The position numbers and the translations under genes were made by a program. Positions 46,247-54,929 of a stretch of DNA of 59,252 bases are shown here, one piece after another; the first letter of the stretch is position 1; every line of letters starts with the position of its first letter. The notes below the pieces were generated by a model. That model was given only the letters and a program-made list of their open reading frames with translations. It was not told the DNA's origin and made no database searches. The DNA is from Ornithinimicrobium sp. CNJ-824 (GTDB lineage Bacteria > Actinomycetota > Actinomycetes > Actinomycetales > Dermatophilaceae): assembly GCF_001942405.1 (NCBI RefSeq), contig NZ_MKKA01000015.1, forward strand, positions 1-59,252. The letters are read 5' to 3'.

Positions 46247-47464
46247 ATGAAGAGCACTGGACGTGGCGCGTTCGTCGCCTCCCTCGCCGCGCTGGCGCTG
46301 GGCCTGTCCGCCTGCGGCAGCGACAACGGAGACGGTGGCGGCGGCGGCGACGCCGGCGGCGACTCCGGCGAGCCGATCAAGGTCGGCATGATCGCCGACC
46401 TCACCGGCGCGACCGGCGACGTGGGCGCCCCCTACAACGAGGGCATGCTCGCCTACGTCGACTGGCGCAACGAGAACGGCGGCGTGGCCGACCGCGAGAT
46501 CGAGGCCATCTCCAACGACTACGCCTACGAGGTCCCGCAGGCCGAGCAACTCTACAAGCAGTACCTCAACGACGGCGTCGTCGCCGTCCAGGGCTGGGGC
46601 ACCGGCGACACCGAGGCCCTGCACACTAAGGTCGCCGACGACGAGCTGCCGTTCATGTCCGGCTCGTTCGCCGAGAGCCTCACCGACCCGGAGGAGGCGC
46701 CCTACAACTTCGTCGTGGCGCCGACCTACTCCGACCAGATGCGCGTCGCGCTCAACTGGATCGCCGAGGACTCCGGCGGCGGCGCCGAGGTCGCGGTCTT
46801 CCACCACGACAGCCCGTTCGGCCAGGCCCCGGTCGCCGACGGCGAGGCGTGGGTCTCCGAGGAGGGTCTCGACCTGGGCTACCAGGCCTACGCGATGCCC
46901 GGTGGCCAGCAGAACTACGTCGGCCTGCTCTCCCAGGCGCAGAGCCAGGGCGCGGAGTACATCGTCATCCAGAACGTCGCCTCCCCGGCGGCGCAGGTCG
47001 CCAAGGACATCGCGGCGCAGAACCTGGACATGAAGATCGTCTGCCTCAACTGGTGCGGCAACGAGCTGTTCATCGACACCGCGGGTGCGGACGTGGCCGA
47101 GGGCCACATGCTCGTCCAGCCGTTCGCGCCGATCACCTCGGAGAAGGCCGGGCACGAGGAGATGACCGCCTACCTGGAGGAGCAGGGCGAGGACCCGGCC
47201 AGCAAGGGCACCTCCTGGGTGCAGGGCTGGATGGTCATGCACGTCATGGCCGAGGGCATGGAGAAGGCCGCCGAGGACGGGGAGATCACCGGTCCCGCCA
47301 TCCGCGAGGCGCTGGAGACCATGGGCGCCATCGACACCGGCGGCGTCATCGGTGAGGGCAACATCGAGTTCTCCGCCGACTCCCACCGCGGGTCCACCTC
47401 CACCGGCATCTACACCGCCGAGGGCGGCGAGATGGTCGAGGTCGAGGCGGGCGCCACGCCATGA
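46247..47464 (+). CDS. Substrate-binding lipoprotein of the branched-chain-type ABC transporter
   Basis: 405 residues. Lipobox LGLSACGS (Cys about 23), a Gly/Asp linker, then a type I periplasmic-binding domain (VGMIADLTGATGDVGAPYNEG, then YNFVVAPTYSDQM and SQGAEYIVIQNVASPAAQ). Family members bind branched-chain amino acids, amides or aromatic acids; the ligand cannot be read here, but the acyl-CoA synthetase in the operon argues for a carboxylic acid. GAGGAG precedes the ATG; its stop overlaps livF (ATGA). Confidence 0.9.
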   Translation: MKSTGRGAFVASLAALALGLSACGSDNGDGGGGGDAGGDSGEPIKVGMIADLTGATGDVGAPYNEGMLAYVDWRNENGGVADREIEAISNDYAYEVPQAEQLYKQYLNDGVVAVQGWGTGDTEALHTKVADDELPFMSGSFAESLTDPEEAPYNFVVAPTYSDQMRVALNWIAEDSGGGAEVAVFHHDSPFGQAPVADGEAWVSEEGLDLGYQAYAMPGGQQNYVGLLSQAQSQGAEYIVIQNVASPAAQVAKDIAAQNLDMKIVCLNWCGNELFIDTAGADVAEGHMLVQPFAPITSEKAGHEEMTAYLEEQGEDPASKGTSWVQGWMVMHVMAEGMEKAAEDGEITGPAIREALETMGAIDTGGVIGEGNIEFSADSHRGSTSTGIYTAEGGEMVEVEAGATP

Positions 47465-48324
47465 GCACCACCGCAGGAGTCACCCCGGGCGCGGCCTCCG
47501 CGCCCGGGGGCGGCCCCGGCGTGAAGGACTCGGACCTGCTGGTCCTCAACAACGTCGAGGTCATCTACGACGACGTCATCCTCGTGCTGCGCGGCCTCTC
47601 GCTCGGCGTGCCGGAGGGCGGGATCGTGGCGCTCCTCGGCTCCAACGGGGCCGGCAAGTCGACCACGCTCAAGGCGGTCTCCGGGCTGCTGCCCAGCGAG
47701 CGCGGCGAGGTCACCGACGGGTCCATCTCCTTCGCGGGGGAGGACATCACCCGGATGGAGCCCTCCGACCGGGTCACCCGCGGGATGAGCCTGTGCATGG
47801 AGGGGCGGCACGTCTTCGAGCACCTCTCCGTCGCGGAGAATCTCGTCGCCGGCGCCTACACCCGCTCGGGCAAGGAGTCCTCCTCGGACCTGGAGATGGT
47901 CTACGAGTTCTTCCCCAAGCTGGCCGACATGCGGGCCCGGGTCGCCGGCTACCTCTCCGGCGGCGAGCAGCAGATGCTCGCCATCGGGCGGGCGCTGATG
48001 GCCCGGCCCAAGCTGCTCATGCTCGACGAGCCGAGCCTGGGGCTGGCGCCGCTGCTGGTGCAGGAGATCTTCGGCTACATCAAGCGGCTCAACGACGAGA
48101 CCGGGCTGACCGTGCTCGTCATCGAGCAGAACGCCCGGCGGGCCCTGGAGGTGGCCGACCACGGCTACATCATGGAGCAGGGCCGGATCGTGCTCGAGGG
48201 CCCCGCGGCCGAGCTGCGGGAGAACCCCGACGTCAAGGAGTTCTACCTGGGCCTCGGTGACGAGGGCAGCCGCAAGAGCTACCGCGACGTCAAGCACTAC
48301 AAGCGCCGCAAGCGCTGGCTGTAG
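47461..48324 (+). CDS. Branched-chain-type ABC transporter ATP-binding protein (LivF-like)
   Basis: 287 residues, Walker A GSNGAGKSTTLK, signature YLSGGEQQMLAIGRAL, Walker B LLMLDEPSLGLAPLLV, and the LivF-type CMEGRHVFEHLSVAENL. It has an extra disordered N-terminus (about 22 residues, Gly/Pro-rich) and a basic tail (HYKRRKRW). Works as heterodimer with LivG. Confidence 0.92.
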   Translation: MSTTAGVTPGAASAPGGGPGVKDSDLLVLNNVEVIYDDVILVLRGLSLGVPEGGIVALLGSNGAGKSTTLKAVSGLLPSERGEVTDGSISFAGEDITRMEPSDRVTRGMSLCMEGRHVFEHLSVAENLVAGAYTRSGKESSSDLEMVYEFFPKLADMRARVAGYLSGGEQQMLAIGRALMARPKLLMLDEPSLGLAPLLVQEIFGYIKRLNDETGLTVLVIEQNARRALEVADHGYIMEQGRIVLEGPAAELRENPDVKEFYLGLGDEGSRKSYRDVKHYKRRKRWL

Positions 48325-48350
48325 ACCCCCACCTTCCCCAAGGAGTGACC

Positions 48351-49619
48351 ATGTCGATCCAGGCTGCCCTCAAGGCCCGCGAGGAGGCCCTCGCGCCCGC
48401 GCTGGAGCAGAGCCTGCGGCGCGCCGCCGAGCGGGTGCCGGGCTTCGCCGCCCGGCTCGCCGAGGCGGATCTCAGCGTCGATGAGGTATGCCGTCCCGGC
48501 GGGCTGGGTGCGCTGCCGGTGCTGTCCAAGGACGAGCTGGTGGAGCGGCAGCAGGCCGACCCGCCGGACGGCGGCATGCTCGCGGCGGACGCGGACGTGG
48601 CGCGGTGGTTCCAGTCGCCGGGGCCGCTCTACGAGCCGCAGCTGGAGGGTGCCGACTGGCGGTGGGGGCAGGCGCTGGCCGACGTGGGCGTCGGCGGCGA
48701 CGACGTGGTGATCAACTGCTTCGGCTACCACCTCTCGCCGGCCGGGGCGATGCTCGAGCAGGGTGCGCGGTCGGTCGGGGCGGCGGTCGTGCCCGCCGGG
48801 ATCGGCAACCAGGACCTGCAGGCCCGGGCGATCGCCGACCTGGGGGTGACCGGCTACGTCGGGCTGCCGTCCTACCTCAAGGCGCTGATCGAGCGGTTCG
48901 ACGGGCTCGACGGTGTCGGGGCGGACCGGTGGCGGCTGGAGCGGGCGCTGATGACGGCCGAGCCGCTGCCGGAGTCGCTGCGGGCCGTGATCGCGCAGCG
49001 GGTCCCGATGGCGCGGATGGCCTACGGCACTGGCGAGACCGGGCTGCTGGCGTGGGAGCCGGCGGGGGAGGACCCGCCGGCCGGGCACGGGATGGTGCTG
49101 GCCGACGGGGTCGACGTGCAGGTGTGCGAGATCGGCACCGGCCGGCCCGTGACCGACGAGACCGAGGGGGAGGTCGTGGTGACGCTGCTGCGCAGCGACT
49201 ACCCGCTCGTTCGCTTCGGCACCGGCGACCTGTCCGGGTGGACGCTGGGGCCGGACGGCTCGCTGCGGCTGCGCGGGGTGCTGGGCCGGACGGGGGCGGC
49301 GGTGAAGGTGCGGGGCATGTTCCTGCACCCGCGCCAGGTCGCCGCCGTCATGGAGGGGGTGGAGGGGGTCGCCGACTACCGCTTCGTCATCGAGCGGGTC
49401 GACCACGTCGACCAGCTGCGGTGCGAGGTGGTGCCCGCCGCTGCCAGCGGCGGGGAGCCCGGCGCCGGCGCGACGACCACCGGGCCCGACGGCGAGGCCT
49501 TGGCCCGCCGGGTGGCCGACCGGGTGCGCGAGGGGTTGCGCTTCAGCGCCCGCGTGCAGGTGGTCGAGGCGCTGTCGCCGGGCGACGGGCCCGTGGTGGA
49601 CGTGCGCGACTGGAGCTGA
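48351..49619 (+). CDS. PaaK-like adenylate-forming protein without a recognisable P-loop
   Basis: 422 residues from ATG 48351 (GGAG six bases upstream). The fold resembles phenylacetate-CoA ligase: MAYGTGETGLLAWEPAG, PLVRFGTGDLSGWTLGPDGSL, and the C-terminal HPRQVAAVMEGV domain. Where PaaK has SSGTTGKPT the sequence reads WFQSPGPLYEPQ, so ATP binding must differ or be lost. It is the last gene of the liv-type operon, 26 bp after livF, and may process or sense the same acid as the FadD-like enzyme. Confidence 0.78.
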   Translation: MSIQAALKAREEALAPALEQSLRRAAERVPGFAARLAEADLSVDEVCRPGGLGALPVLSKDELVERQQADPPDGGMLAADADVARWFQSPGPLYEPQLEGADWRWGQALADVGVGGDDVVINCFGYHLSPAGAMLEQGARSVGAAVVPAGIGNQDLQARAIADLGVTGYVGLPSYLKALIERFDGLDGVGADRWRLERALMTAEPLPESLRAVIAQRVPMARMAYGTGETGLLAWEPAGEDPPAGHGMVLADGVDVQVCEIGTGRPVTDETEGEVVVTLLRSDYPLVRFGTGDLSGWTLGPDGSLRLRGVLGRTGAAVKVRGMFLHPRQVAAVMEGVEGVADYRFVIERVDHVDQLRCEVVPAAASGGEPGAGATTTGPDGEALARRVADRVREGLRFSARVQVVEALSPGDGPVVDVRDWS

Positions 49620-49626
49620 CTGCGGC

Positions 49627-49652
49627 GTCCCGACCCTCGCCAGGGTCGGGAC
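49627..49652. terminator. Strong bidirectional terminator hairpin
   Basis: A perfect 11-bp stem (GTCCCGACCCT with AGGGTCGGGAC) and 4-base loop lie in the 41-bp gap between the convergent PaaK-like and RDD genes. Best terminator candidate for the liv-type operon. Confidence 0.7.
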
Positions 49653-49660
49653 GGGGACCG

Positions 49661-50446
49661 TCAGCCGACCTTGACCACCTGGGTGCCGCCGGCGAACTTG
49701 TCGTGCCAGCCGCGCCGCCCGGCGGTGTCGCTGCTGATGCCGACCGCGATGGCGATCATGGCGGCGAGCTGGGCCAGACCGGCGAGGACTCCGCCGACGA
49801 ACGGGATGATGCCCAGCAGCGTCAGGGCGACCCAGATGTTGCGCTTGACGGCCTCCTCCATCGTCGGGCGGCCGCCGTTCGCACCGCGGGTCTCGAGCTT
49901 GACCACCATCTTGCCGATGGTCTGCCCGCGGCTGGACTCCATGTAGGCGAAGTAGCCAGGTAGATCGCCGCACCGAGCACCGAACCGACCACGTTGGTCA
50001 GGAAGTTGCTGCCGCCGCCGAACATCCCGCCGGACCCGTTCATCAGCGAGCCGACGACGAAAATCGAGACGATGACGAAGTTGACGACCAGCAGCAGGAC
50101 GTGGTCGATGAGCCGCGCGAGGAAGCGGTCGAGCAGCTCGGCGGGACGTCCCACCCCGCTCCCGGCCTGGGTGCCGGGATATCCCGACTGCTGGTAGCCG
50201 CCCTGCGGCGGGGGGGGCCTGCTGGTAGCCGCTTTGCGGCGGCTGAGCCTGGTAGGGCGGCGGGGTCTGCTCGTAGCCGCCCTGCGACGGAGGCTGCTGG
50301 TAGCCGGTCTGCGGCGGCGGGGTCTGCTGGTAGCCCCCGGGAGGCGGCGGCGGCTGCTGCTGACCTCCGGGAGGCGGCGGCGCGGCGCTGGCACCCCCGG
50401 TGGGCTCGTCCTCGGGCCTGGGCTGTGGCGACATCGGATCGGTCAT
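49661..50446 (-). CDS. RDD-family membrane protein with Pro/Gln-rich N-terminus, two frameshifts
   Basis: About 262 residues. Residues 1-90 are a proline/glutamine/glycine tyrosine-rich repeat (GGYQQTPPP and variants). The RDD domain follows (LLDRFLARLIDHVLLLVVNF, with the Arg and Asp residues naming the family, then MESSRGQTIGKMVVKLE) with three to four membrane helices. The frame needs one base less in the G-run 50210-50217 and one more at about 49962; both outer parts then share one frame. Function is unknown; RDD proteins are proposed transport- or ion-related. ATG 50446 has AAGGAG ten bases upstream. Confidence 0.75.
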   Translation of the reverse strand: MTDPMSPQPRPEDEPTGGASAAPPPPGGQQQPPPPPGGYQQTPPPQTGYQQPPSQGGYEQTPPPYQAQPPQSGYQQAPPAAGRLPAVGISRHPGRERGGTSRRAARPLPRAAHRPRPAAGRQLRHRLDFRRRLADERVRRDVRRRQQLPDQRGRFGARCGDLPGYFAYMESSRGQTIGKMVVKLETRGANGGRPTMEEAVKRNIWVALTLLGIIPFVGGVLAGLAQLAAMIAIAVGISSDTAGRRGWHDKFAGGTQVVKVG

Positions 50447-50616
50447 CGTGCGTGCACTCCTTCGTCCTGGTTGCCACGGCTCGCCCCGGTGCTCGGAGGT
50501 GTTGCCGCGAGCCGCGCCCCCGATGGCGTCGGCCACGGCCACCGTAGCGACGTTCCGCTGGCCTGGGAAGAGTCGGTCGCCTTGTCTCTGACCGGTCGGC
50601 CTGCTTCGGTGTGAGG

Positions 50617-52506
50617 ATGCACCTCAGCCGCCGGGCCACTGGACCCGCCCTCGCCGTGAGCCTCGTCGGCGCCCTCGTCCTGACGGCCTGCGAGCCGGCG
50701 GTCGACGGCTCGCCCCAGGAGGTCGCCGACGCTGTGGCTTCGGCGCTGCAGACGGGGGAGTTCGACGCCGTGCCCATGGTGGGCGGTGCCCCCGCCGACG
50801 CCCAGGCCCGGCGCGCGGAGGCCTACGCCGCGCTGGCCGAGGTGTCGCTCGACGTGCAGGTGCTCGACGTCTCCGAAACCGAGGACGTGGCCGAGGCACG
50901 GCTGCAGCTGACCTGGGACCTGCCAGGTGAGGGGGATGACCTGGCGCGCGAGGTGCCGGTGCGGATGCAGGTCGTCGAGGACGAGTGGGTCGCCACCTGG
51001 GACCCGGCGTTGGTGGGCGTGCCCGAGGGCCAGGTGCTCGCCGTAGAGGAGACCGGGCAGCCGCGTGCCGACATCCTCGACCGCGACGGCGAGGAGCTGG
51101 CCACGGCCCGGCCGGTCTGGCACGTCGGCATCGACAAGACCCGGGTCGAGGCGGAGGAGGTCGAGGAGTCCGCCCGCCGGCTCGCCGAGGCGGCCGGGAC
51201 CGACCCGGAGGGGTATGCCGCGTCCGTCGCCGCGGCGGGGCCAGAGGCCTTCGTCCGGCTCATCACCTACCGGCAGAGCGACGAGGAGGGGGGCAGCCTG
51301 GTCGCCGCCACCGAGGAGATCCTCGGCGCGGTCGCCCTGGACGCCACCCAGGTGCTGGGGCCGACACGGACGTTCGCCCAGCCGCTGCTCGGCACCGTGG
51401 GGGAGGCCACCGCCGAACTCGTGGACTCCGACCCGCAGCGCTACTCCATCGGTGACGTGGTGGGGCTCTCCGGCCTGCAGGCCGCCTTCGACGACCAGCT
51501 CCGCGGCGAGCCGGGGCTGGTCGTCTCGGCCGTCGACCCCGACACCGGCGAGGGCTCCCAGCTGTTGGACCGGGAGGGCACAGAGCCCGAGCCGCTGCAG
51601 GTCACGCTCGACCTCGACCTGCAGGAGCTGGCCGAGGACGTGCTCGCCGACGTCGGGCCGGCCAGCGCCCTCGTCGCGCTGCAGCCAAGCACCGGTGACG
51701 TGCTCGCGCTCGCGAACGGTCCCGGCTCCGAGGGGACCTCGACGGCGCTCGCCGGGCAGTACCCACCCGGCTCGACGTTCAAGCTCGCGTCCGCGCTGGT
51801 GCTCCTGCGGGCGGGCCTGACGCCGGAGTCGACGGTGCGGTGCGAGCCGACGCTGACGGTGGACGGCTACGAGTTCACCAACGTTCCCGGTTACCCCGAG
51901 GCCGCGCTGGGTGACATCCCGCTCGTGACGGCGATGGCCAACTCCTGCAACACCGCGCTCATCGGTGAGCGCGACCGCATACCGATGGAGGAGCTGGCGC
52001 AGGCCGCGCGGGACCTCGGGATCGGAGCCGTGTGGGAGATGCCGGTCACGGCGTTCAGCGGCAGCGTCCCCGACGAGGCGGGGTCGCAGACGGAACACGC
52101 CGCCAGCCTCATCGGGCAGGGCTCGGTGCTGGCCTCGCCCGCCGCGATGGCGGCGGTGGCGGCGAGCGTCGCGGAGGGCCGTCCGGTGGTGCCGCGCGTG
52201 GTCACAGGCCAGGAGGTGCCGGAGCCGGAGGGGAGCCTGTCGACCGAGGAGGCCGAGGGGCTGCGCACGATGATGCGGGCCGTGGTGACCGAGGGCAGCG
52301 CCTCGATGCTCGCCGACAACCCGGGCGAGCCGGTGCTGGCCAAGACCGGCACGGCGGAGTTCGGCACGCAGGACCCGCCGCAGACGCACGTGTGGATGGT
52401 CGCCGTTCAGGGCGACCTGGCGGTGGCGATCTTCGTGGAGGAGGGGGAGTTCGGCTCGACGACCGTCGGGCCGCTGATGGATGCGTTCCTGACGGATTCG
52501 GGCTGA
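50617..52506 (+). CDS. Class B penicillin-binding protein (lipoprotein, MecA_N-type N-domain)
   Basis: 629 residues. A lipoprotein signal (LVGALVLTACEP, Cys about 25) leads into an NTF2-like MecA_N domain (about 30-130), a PBP dimer domain (RADILDRDGEELATARP) and a transpeptidase domain (about 330-620) with SxxK in PPGSTFKLA, SxN in SCN and KTGT. It cross-links peptidoglycan outside the membrane. Having a MecA-like N-domain is common in actinobacterial PBPs and does not by itself imply beta-lactam resistance. GTG 50611 is an alternative start six bases upstream. Confidence 0.9.
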   Translation: MHLSRRATGPALAVSLVGALVLTACEPAVDGSPQEVADAVASALQTGEFDAVPMVGGAPADAQARRAEAYAALAEVSLDVQVLDVSETEDVAEARLQLTWDLPGEGDDLAREVPVRMQVVEDEWVATWDPALVGVPEGQVLAVEETGQPRADILDRDGEELATARPVWHVGIDKTRVEAEEVEESARRLAEAAGTDPEGYAASVAAAGPEAFVRLITYRQSDEEGGSLVAATEEILGAVALDATQVLGPTRTFAQPLLGTVGEATAELVDSDPQRYSIGDVVGLSGLQAAFDDQLRGEPGLVVSAVDPDTGEGSQLLDREGTEPEPLQVTLDLDLQELAEDVLADVGPASALVALQPSTGDVLALANGPGSEGTSTALAGQYPPGSTFKLASALVLLRAGLTPESTVRCEPTLTVDGYEFTNVPGYPEAALGDIPLVTAMANSCNTALIGERDRIPMEELAQAARDLGIGAVWEMPVTAFSGSVPDEAGSQTEHAASLIGQGSVLASPAAMAAVAASVAEGRPVVPRVVTGQEVPEPEGSLSTEEAEGLRTMMRAVVTEGSASMLADNPGEPVLAKTGTAEFGTQDPPQTHVWMVAVQGDLAVAIFVEEGEFGSTTVGPLMDAFLTDSG

Positions 52507-52527
52507 GGCCGTCCTGGTCCAGGGTGG

Positions 52528-53412
52528 TCAGTCGGCCGAGATGACCCGGTCGAACGCGAGGGCCCACTCCTCAGCCGTGGGGTTGTCCGGGGCAGCCGGC
52601 CCCACCTCGACGAGGGCGACCCGGTCGGCGTTGTCCTCGGCCCAGGCGACCATATCCTCGGCGACGCCACTGTCATAAAGCTCGGGCGGAGCAACGGCGA
52701 GGAGCACGGGGGCGTCGTCGGCGACTCCGTCGAACTCGGCCAGCAGCTCGTCCAGGGACCCGGCCACGTCCTCGTCCCCGCTGTCCAAGCCGAGCGAGAT
52801 GAGCACGGCGTCCACGCCACCGGCCTCCTCGGCGAACCGGTCGACCCGGTCGGCGGCGTCGGCGATGGTCGAGCCGTCCCTGCTGGCGCTCCAGATCGTG
52901 AGCTGCGGCCCGTCCTCCTCGGAGAGCACGATCGGGTCGTTGAAGGTGACGTCCTGCGCCTCGCCCCAGTGGTGGATCGTCACGGGGCGGTCGTTCCCGA
53001 CCTCGTCACCCCACAGCTGCACCCACTGGCTCGGCATGTTGCTGTAGCCGTCCCCGATGACCAGGAGATCAGCATCGTCCGACCACGCGTCCACCCAGTC
53101 CTGGACCGTGGCCCTGTCGACGTCCGAGGAGTCGTCCGCGGACGTGGGCTCCTCGGTGGCGGACTCGTCGGACGGGGCGGACGTCTCGGTGGTCGGGCTC
53201 GCGGTGGGCTCCGAGGAGTCACCCTCCGCGGTGACGTCAGTGGTCGAGCGAGCATCGTCGCTGCCGGCGTCCGTCCCTTCCGTCGAGGTGAGAGTGCCTG
53301 TGAGCGACGGGTGCGGCCGGTTGACGCTCCACACGGCGAAGGCTGAGGTGCCGACGGCGAGCGCGGCGAGCCCGGCGATGAGCGCGTTCTGGGTGCGGGT
53401 CGACAGCGCCAC
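52528..53412 (-). CDS. Membrane-anchored SGNH-like protein lacking the catalytic Ser
   Basis: 294 residues from a GTG, three bases after the tyrosine-kinase stop. A single N-terminal membrane helix (NALIAGLAALAVGTSAFAVW) is followed by a Ser/Thr/Glu/Asp-rich linker (about 40-100) and an SGNH-like domain beginning LLVIGDGYSNMPSQWVQLW. The block I motif is GDG rather than GDS, and no clear D-x-x-H closes the domain, so ordinary esterase chemistry is unlikely; it may bind polysaccharide or acyl groups. Operon position after the autokinase ties it to polysaccharide export. Confidence 0.65.
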   Translation of the reverse strand: MALSTRTQNALIAGLAALAVGTSAFAVWSVNRPHPSLTGTLTSTEGTDAGSDDARSTTDVTAEGDSSEPTASPTTETSAPSDESATEEPTSADDSSDVDRATVQDWVDAWSDDADLLVIGDGYSNMPSQWVQLWGDEVGNDRPVTIHHWGEAQDVTFNDPIVLSEEDGPQLTIWSASRDGSTIADAADRVDRFAEEAGGVDAVLISLGLDSGDEDVAGSLDELLAEFDGVADDAPVLLAVAPPELYDSGVAEDMVAWAEDNADRVALVEVGPAAPDNPTAEEWALAFDRVISAD

Positions 53413-53415
53413 GGC

Positions 53416-54858
53416 TCACCCCTGGGCGACCGGCGTCTGGGGCTGCGCCTGCGACTGTCGACGGGCCTTCCGCGACCGCGGACGACGTCCGCGGCCTTCG
53501 ATCTCGGTGTCGGGGCGGTAGTTGCCGTAGGAGTACTGGTAGGCGTCCGGACCCTTGGTCGCCAGTCGGTTGGCGACCAGACCGAGGACCTTGCCGTCCA
53601 CCCGCTCGAGTGTGCCGAGGGCCCGCTCCAGCTCGTCCCGTCGGACGACGTTGGCTCCGACCACCACCAGGGCACCGTCGGTCATCGTGGAGAGGACGGC
53701 GCCGTCGGTCACGGCCAGCAGTGGCGGGGCGTCGATGAGCACGTAGTCGAACTCGGCGCTGAGCCGCTCCAGCATGCGGTGCATCGCGTCCGACCCGAGC
53801 AGCTCGCTCGGGTTGGGTGGGATGGGGCCGCAGCCGAGGACGTAGAGGCCCTCGACGTAGGGCTGCAGCACATCGGCCAGCTCGACGCGGCCCACCACGA
53901 CGTCGGTGACACCGGCAGCGTTCTCGAGGCCCATGTAGTCGAGCAGCCGGGGGCGACGCAGGTCACCCTCGATGAGGCAGACGGTCGAACCGGTCTCGGC
54001 GATCGTCAGCGCCAGGTTCGCAGCGGTCGTGCTCTTCCCCTCGCCAGGCACGGACGACGTGATGAGGAACGTCGACGGCTGGTCATCCGGGTCGAGGTAG
54101 AGCAGGTTGGTCCGCAGCGCCCGGAACGACTCGGCCCGGGGGCTGTGCGGGTCGATCTCGATGACGAGGGGGTGCGCCGGGGCGTCCTTGTCGAAGGCGA
54201 TCGCGCCGATCGTGGGCTCCTCGGTGACTCGGGCGATGTCGGACTCCCCGCGGACGCGACGGTCCAACAGGTCGCGCAGGACCGCGAGGCCTAGGCCCAG
54301 CAGAAGGCCCAGAACGACAGCCAGCGCCATGTTGCGCAGCGGGTCCGGGCTGGCCGGGTCCTCCGACGGGGTGGCCGGCTGGACCACGGTCGCCTTGACG
54401 GCGCTCTGACCCTCGGGGGAGACGCGCTCCAGCTCCTGCACCGTCTCGGCGAACTGGTCCGCGATCGTGTTGGCGATCTCCGCTGCCTGCACCGGGTCGC
54501 CGTTCACGACCGCCACATTGATGAGTACCGTGTCCGGAGGAACTGTGGCGGTGACATGCGCGGCCAGACCGCTGGCCGAATCCTCCAGTCCCAGGTCGTC
54601 GATGACCGGGCCCAGCACCGCGGGCGTGGTGACGATGTCGGCATACGTCGCCACCTGCCGTTGGGTGAATGAGCCCCCTTGGACGATGTCGGACACGTTG
54701 TCTCCACCAGTCGTGGACACGAAGAGCTCGGCCTCTGCGCGATACTCCCGCGGCGTCAGCGCCGTCAGCAGCGCGGCGACCGCGACCGTCGCGAGCAGGA
54801 CGGCGACGACGAGCCGCCAGCTGCGTCGGAGGATGCGCAGGTAGTCGGACAGTTCCAT
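53416..54858 (-). CDS. Polysaccharide-export tyrosine autokinase (BY-kinase with Wzz domain)
   Basis: 480 residues. N-terminal Wzz domain (about 1-200) with two membrane helices (RLVVAVLLATVAVAALLTAL and MALAVVLGLLLGLGLAVL) joined to a cytoplasmic BY-kinase: Walker A SSVPGEGKSTTAANL, Walker A' CLIEGDLRRP, Walker B VLIDAPPLLAVTD. The tail has a tyrosine cluster, YQYSYGNYRP, as autophosphorylation site. It controls length and export of the capsule or exopolysaccharide. Fusion of both domains in one chain is the actinobacterial and Gram-negative form. It diverges from the ATP-grasp gene. Confidence 0.93.
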   Translation of the reverse strand: MELSDYLRILRRSWRLVVAVLLATVAVAALLTALTPREYRAEAELFVSTTGGDNVSDIVQGGSFTQRQVATYADIVTTPAVLGPVIDDLGLEDSASGLAAHVTATVPPDTVLINVAVVNGDPVQAAEIANTIADQFAETVQELERVSPEGQSAVKATVVQPATPSEDPASPDPLRNMALAVVLGLLLGLGLAVLRDLLDRRVRGESDIARVTEEPTIGAIAFDKDAPAHPLVIEIDPHSPRAESFRALRTNLLYLDPDDQPSTFLITSSVPGEGKSTTAANLALTIAETGSTVCLIEGDLRRPRLLDYMGLENAAGVTDVVVGRVELADVLQPYVEGLYVLGCGPIPPNPSELLGSDAMHRMLERLSAEFDYVLIDAPPLLAVTDGAVLSTMTDGALVVVGANVVRRDELERALGTLERVDGKVLGLVANRLATKGPDAYQYSYGNYRPDTEIEGRGRRPRSRKARRQSQAQPQTPVAQG

Positions 54859-54916
54859 TCAGGTTCCTGGGGCTCGGTGGACGATCGCCAAACGGCGTCA
54901 CCCTACCGGACCGGGG

Positions 54917-54922
54917 TAGCGT
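54917..54922 (+). promoter_or_regulatory. -10 box of a probably leaderless gene
   Basis: TAGCGT ends seven bases before the ATG of the ATP-grasp gene, and no ribosome site lies between, so the transcript would begin at or next to the start codon. It is identical to the -10 of the liv-type operon. Confidence 0.5.
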
Positions 54923-54929
54923 TCCCCCC

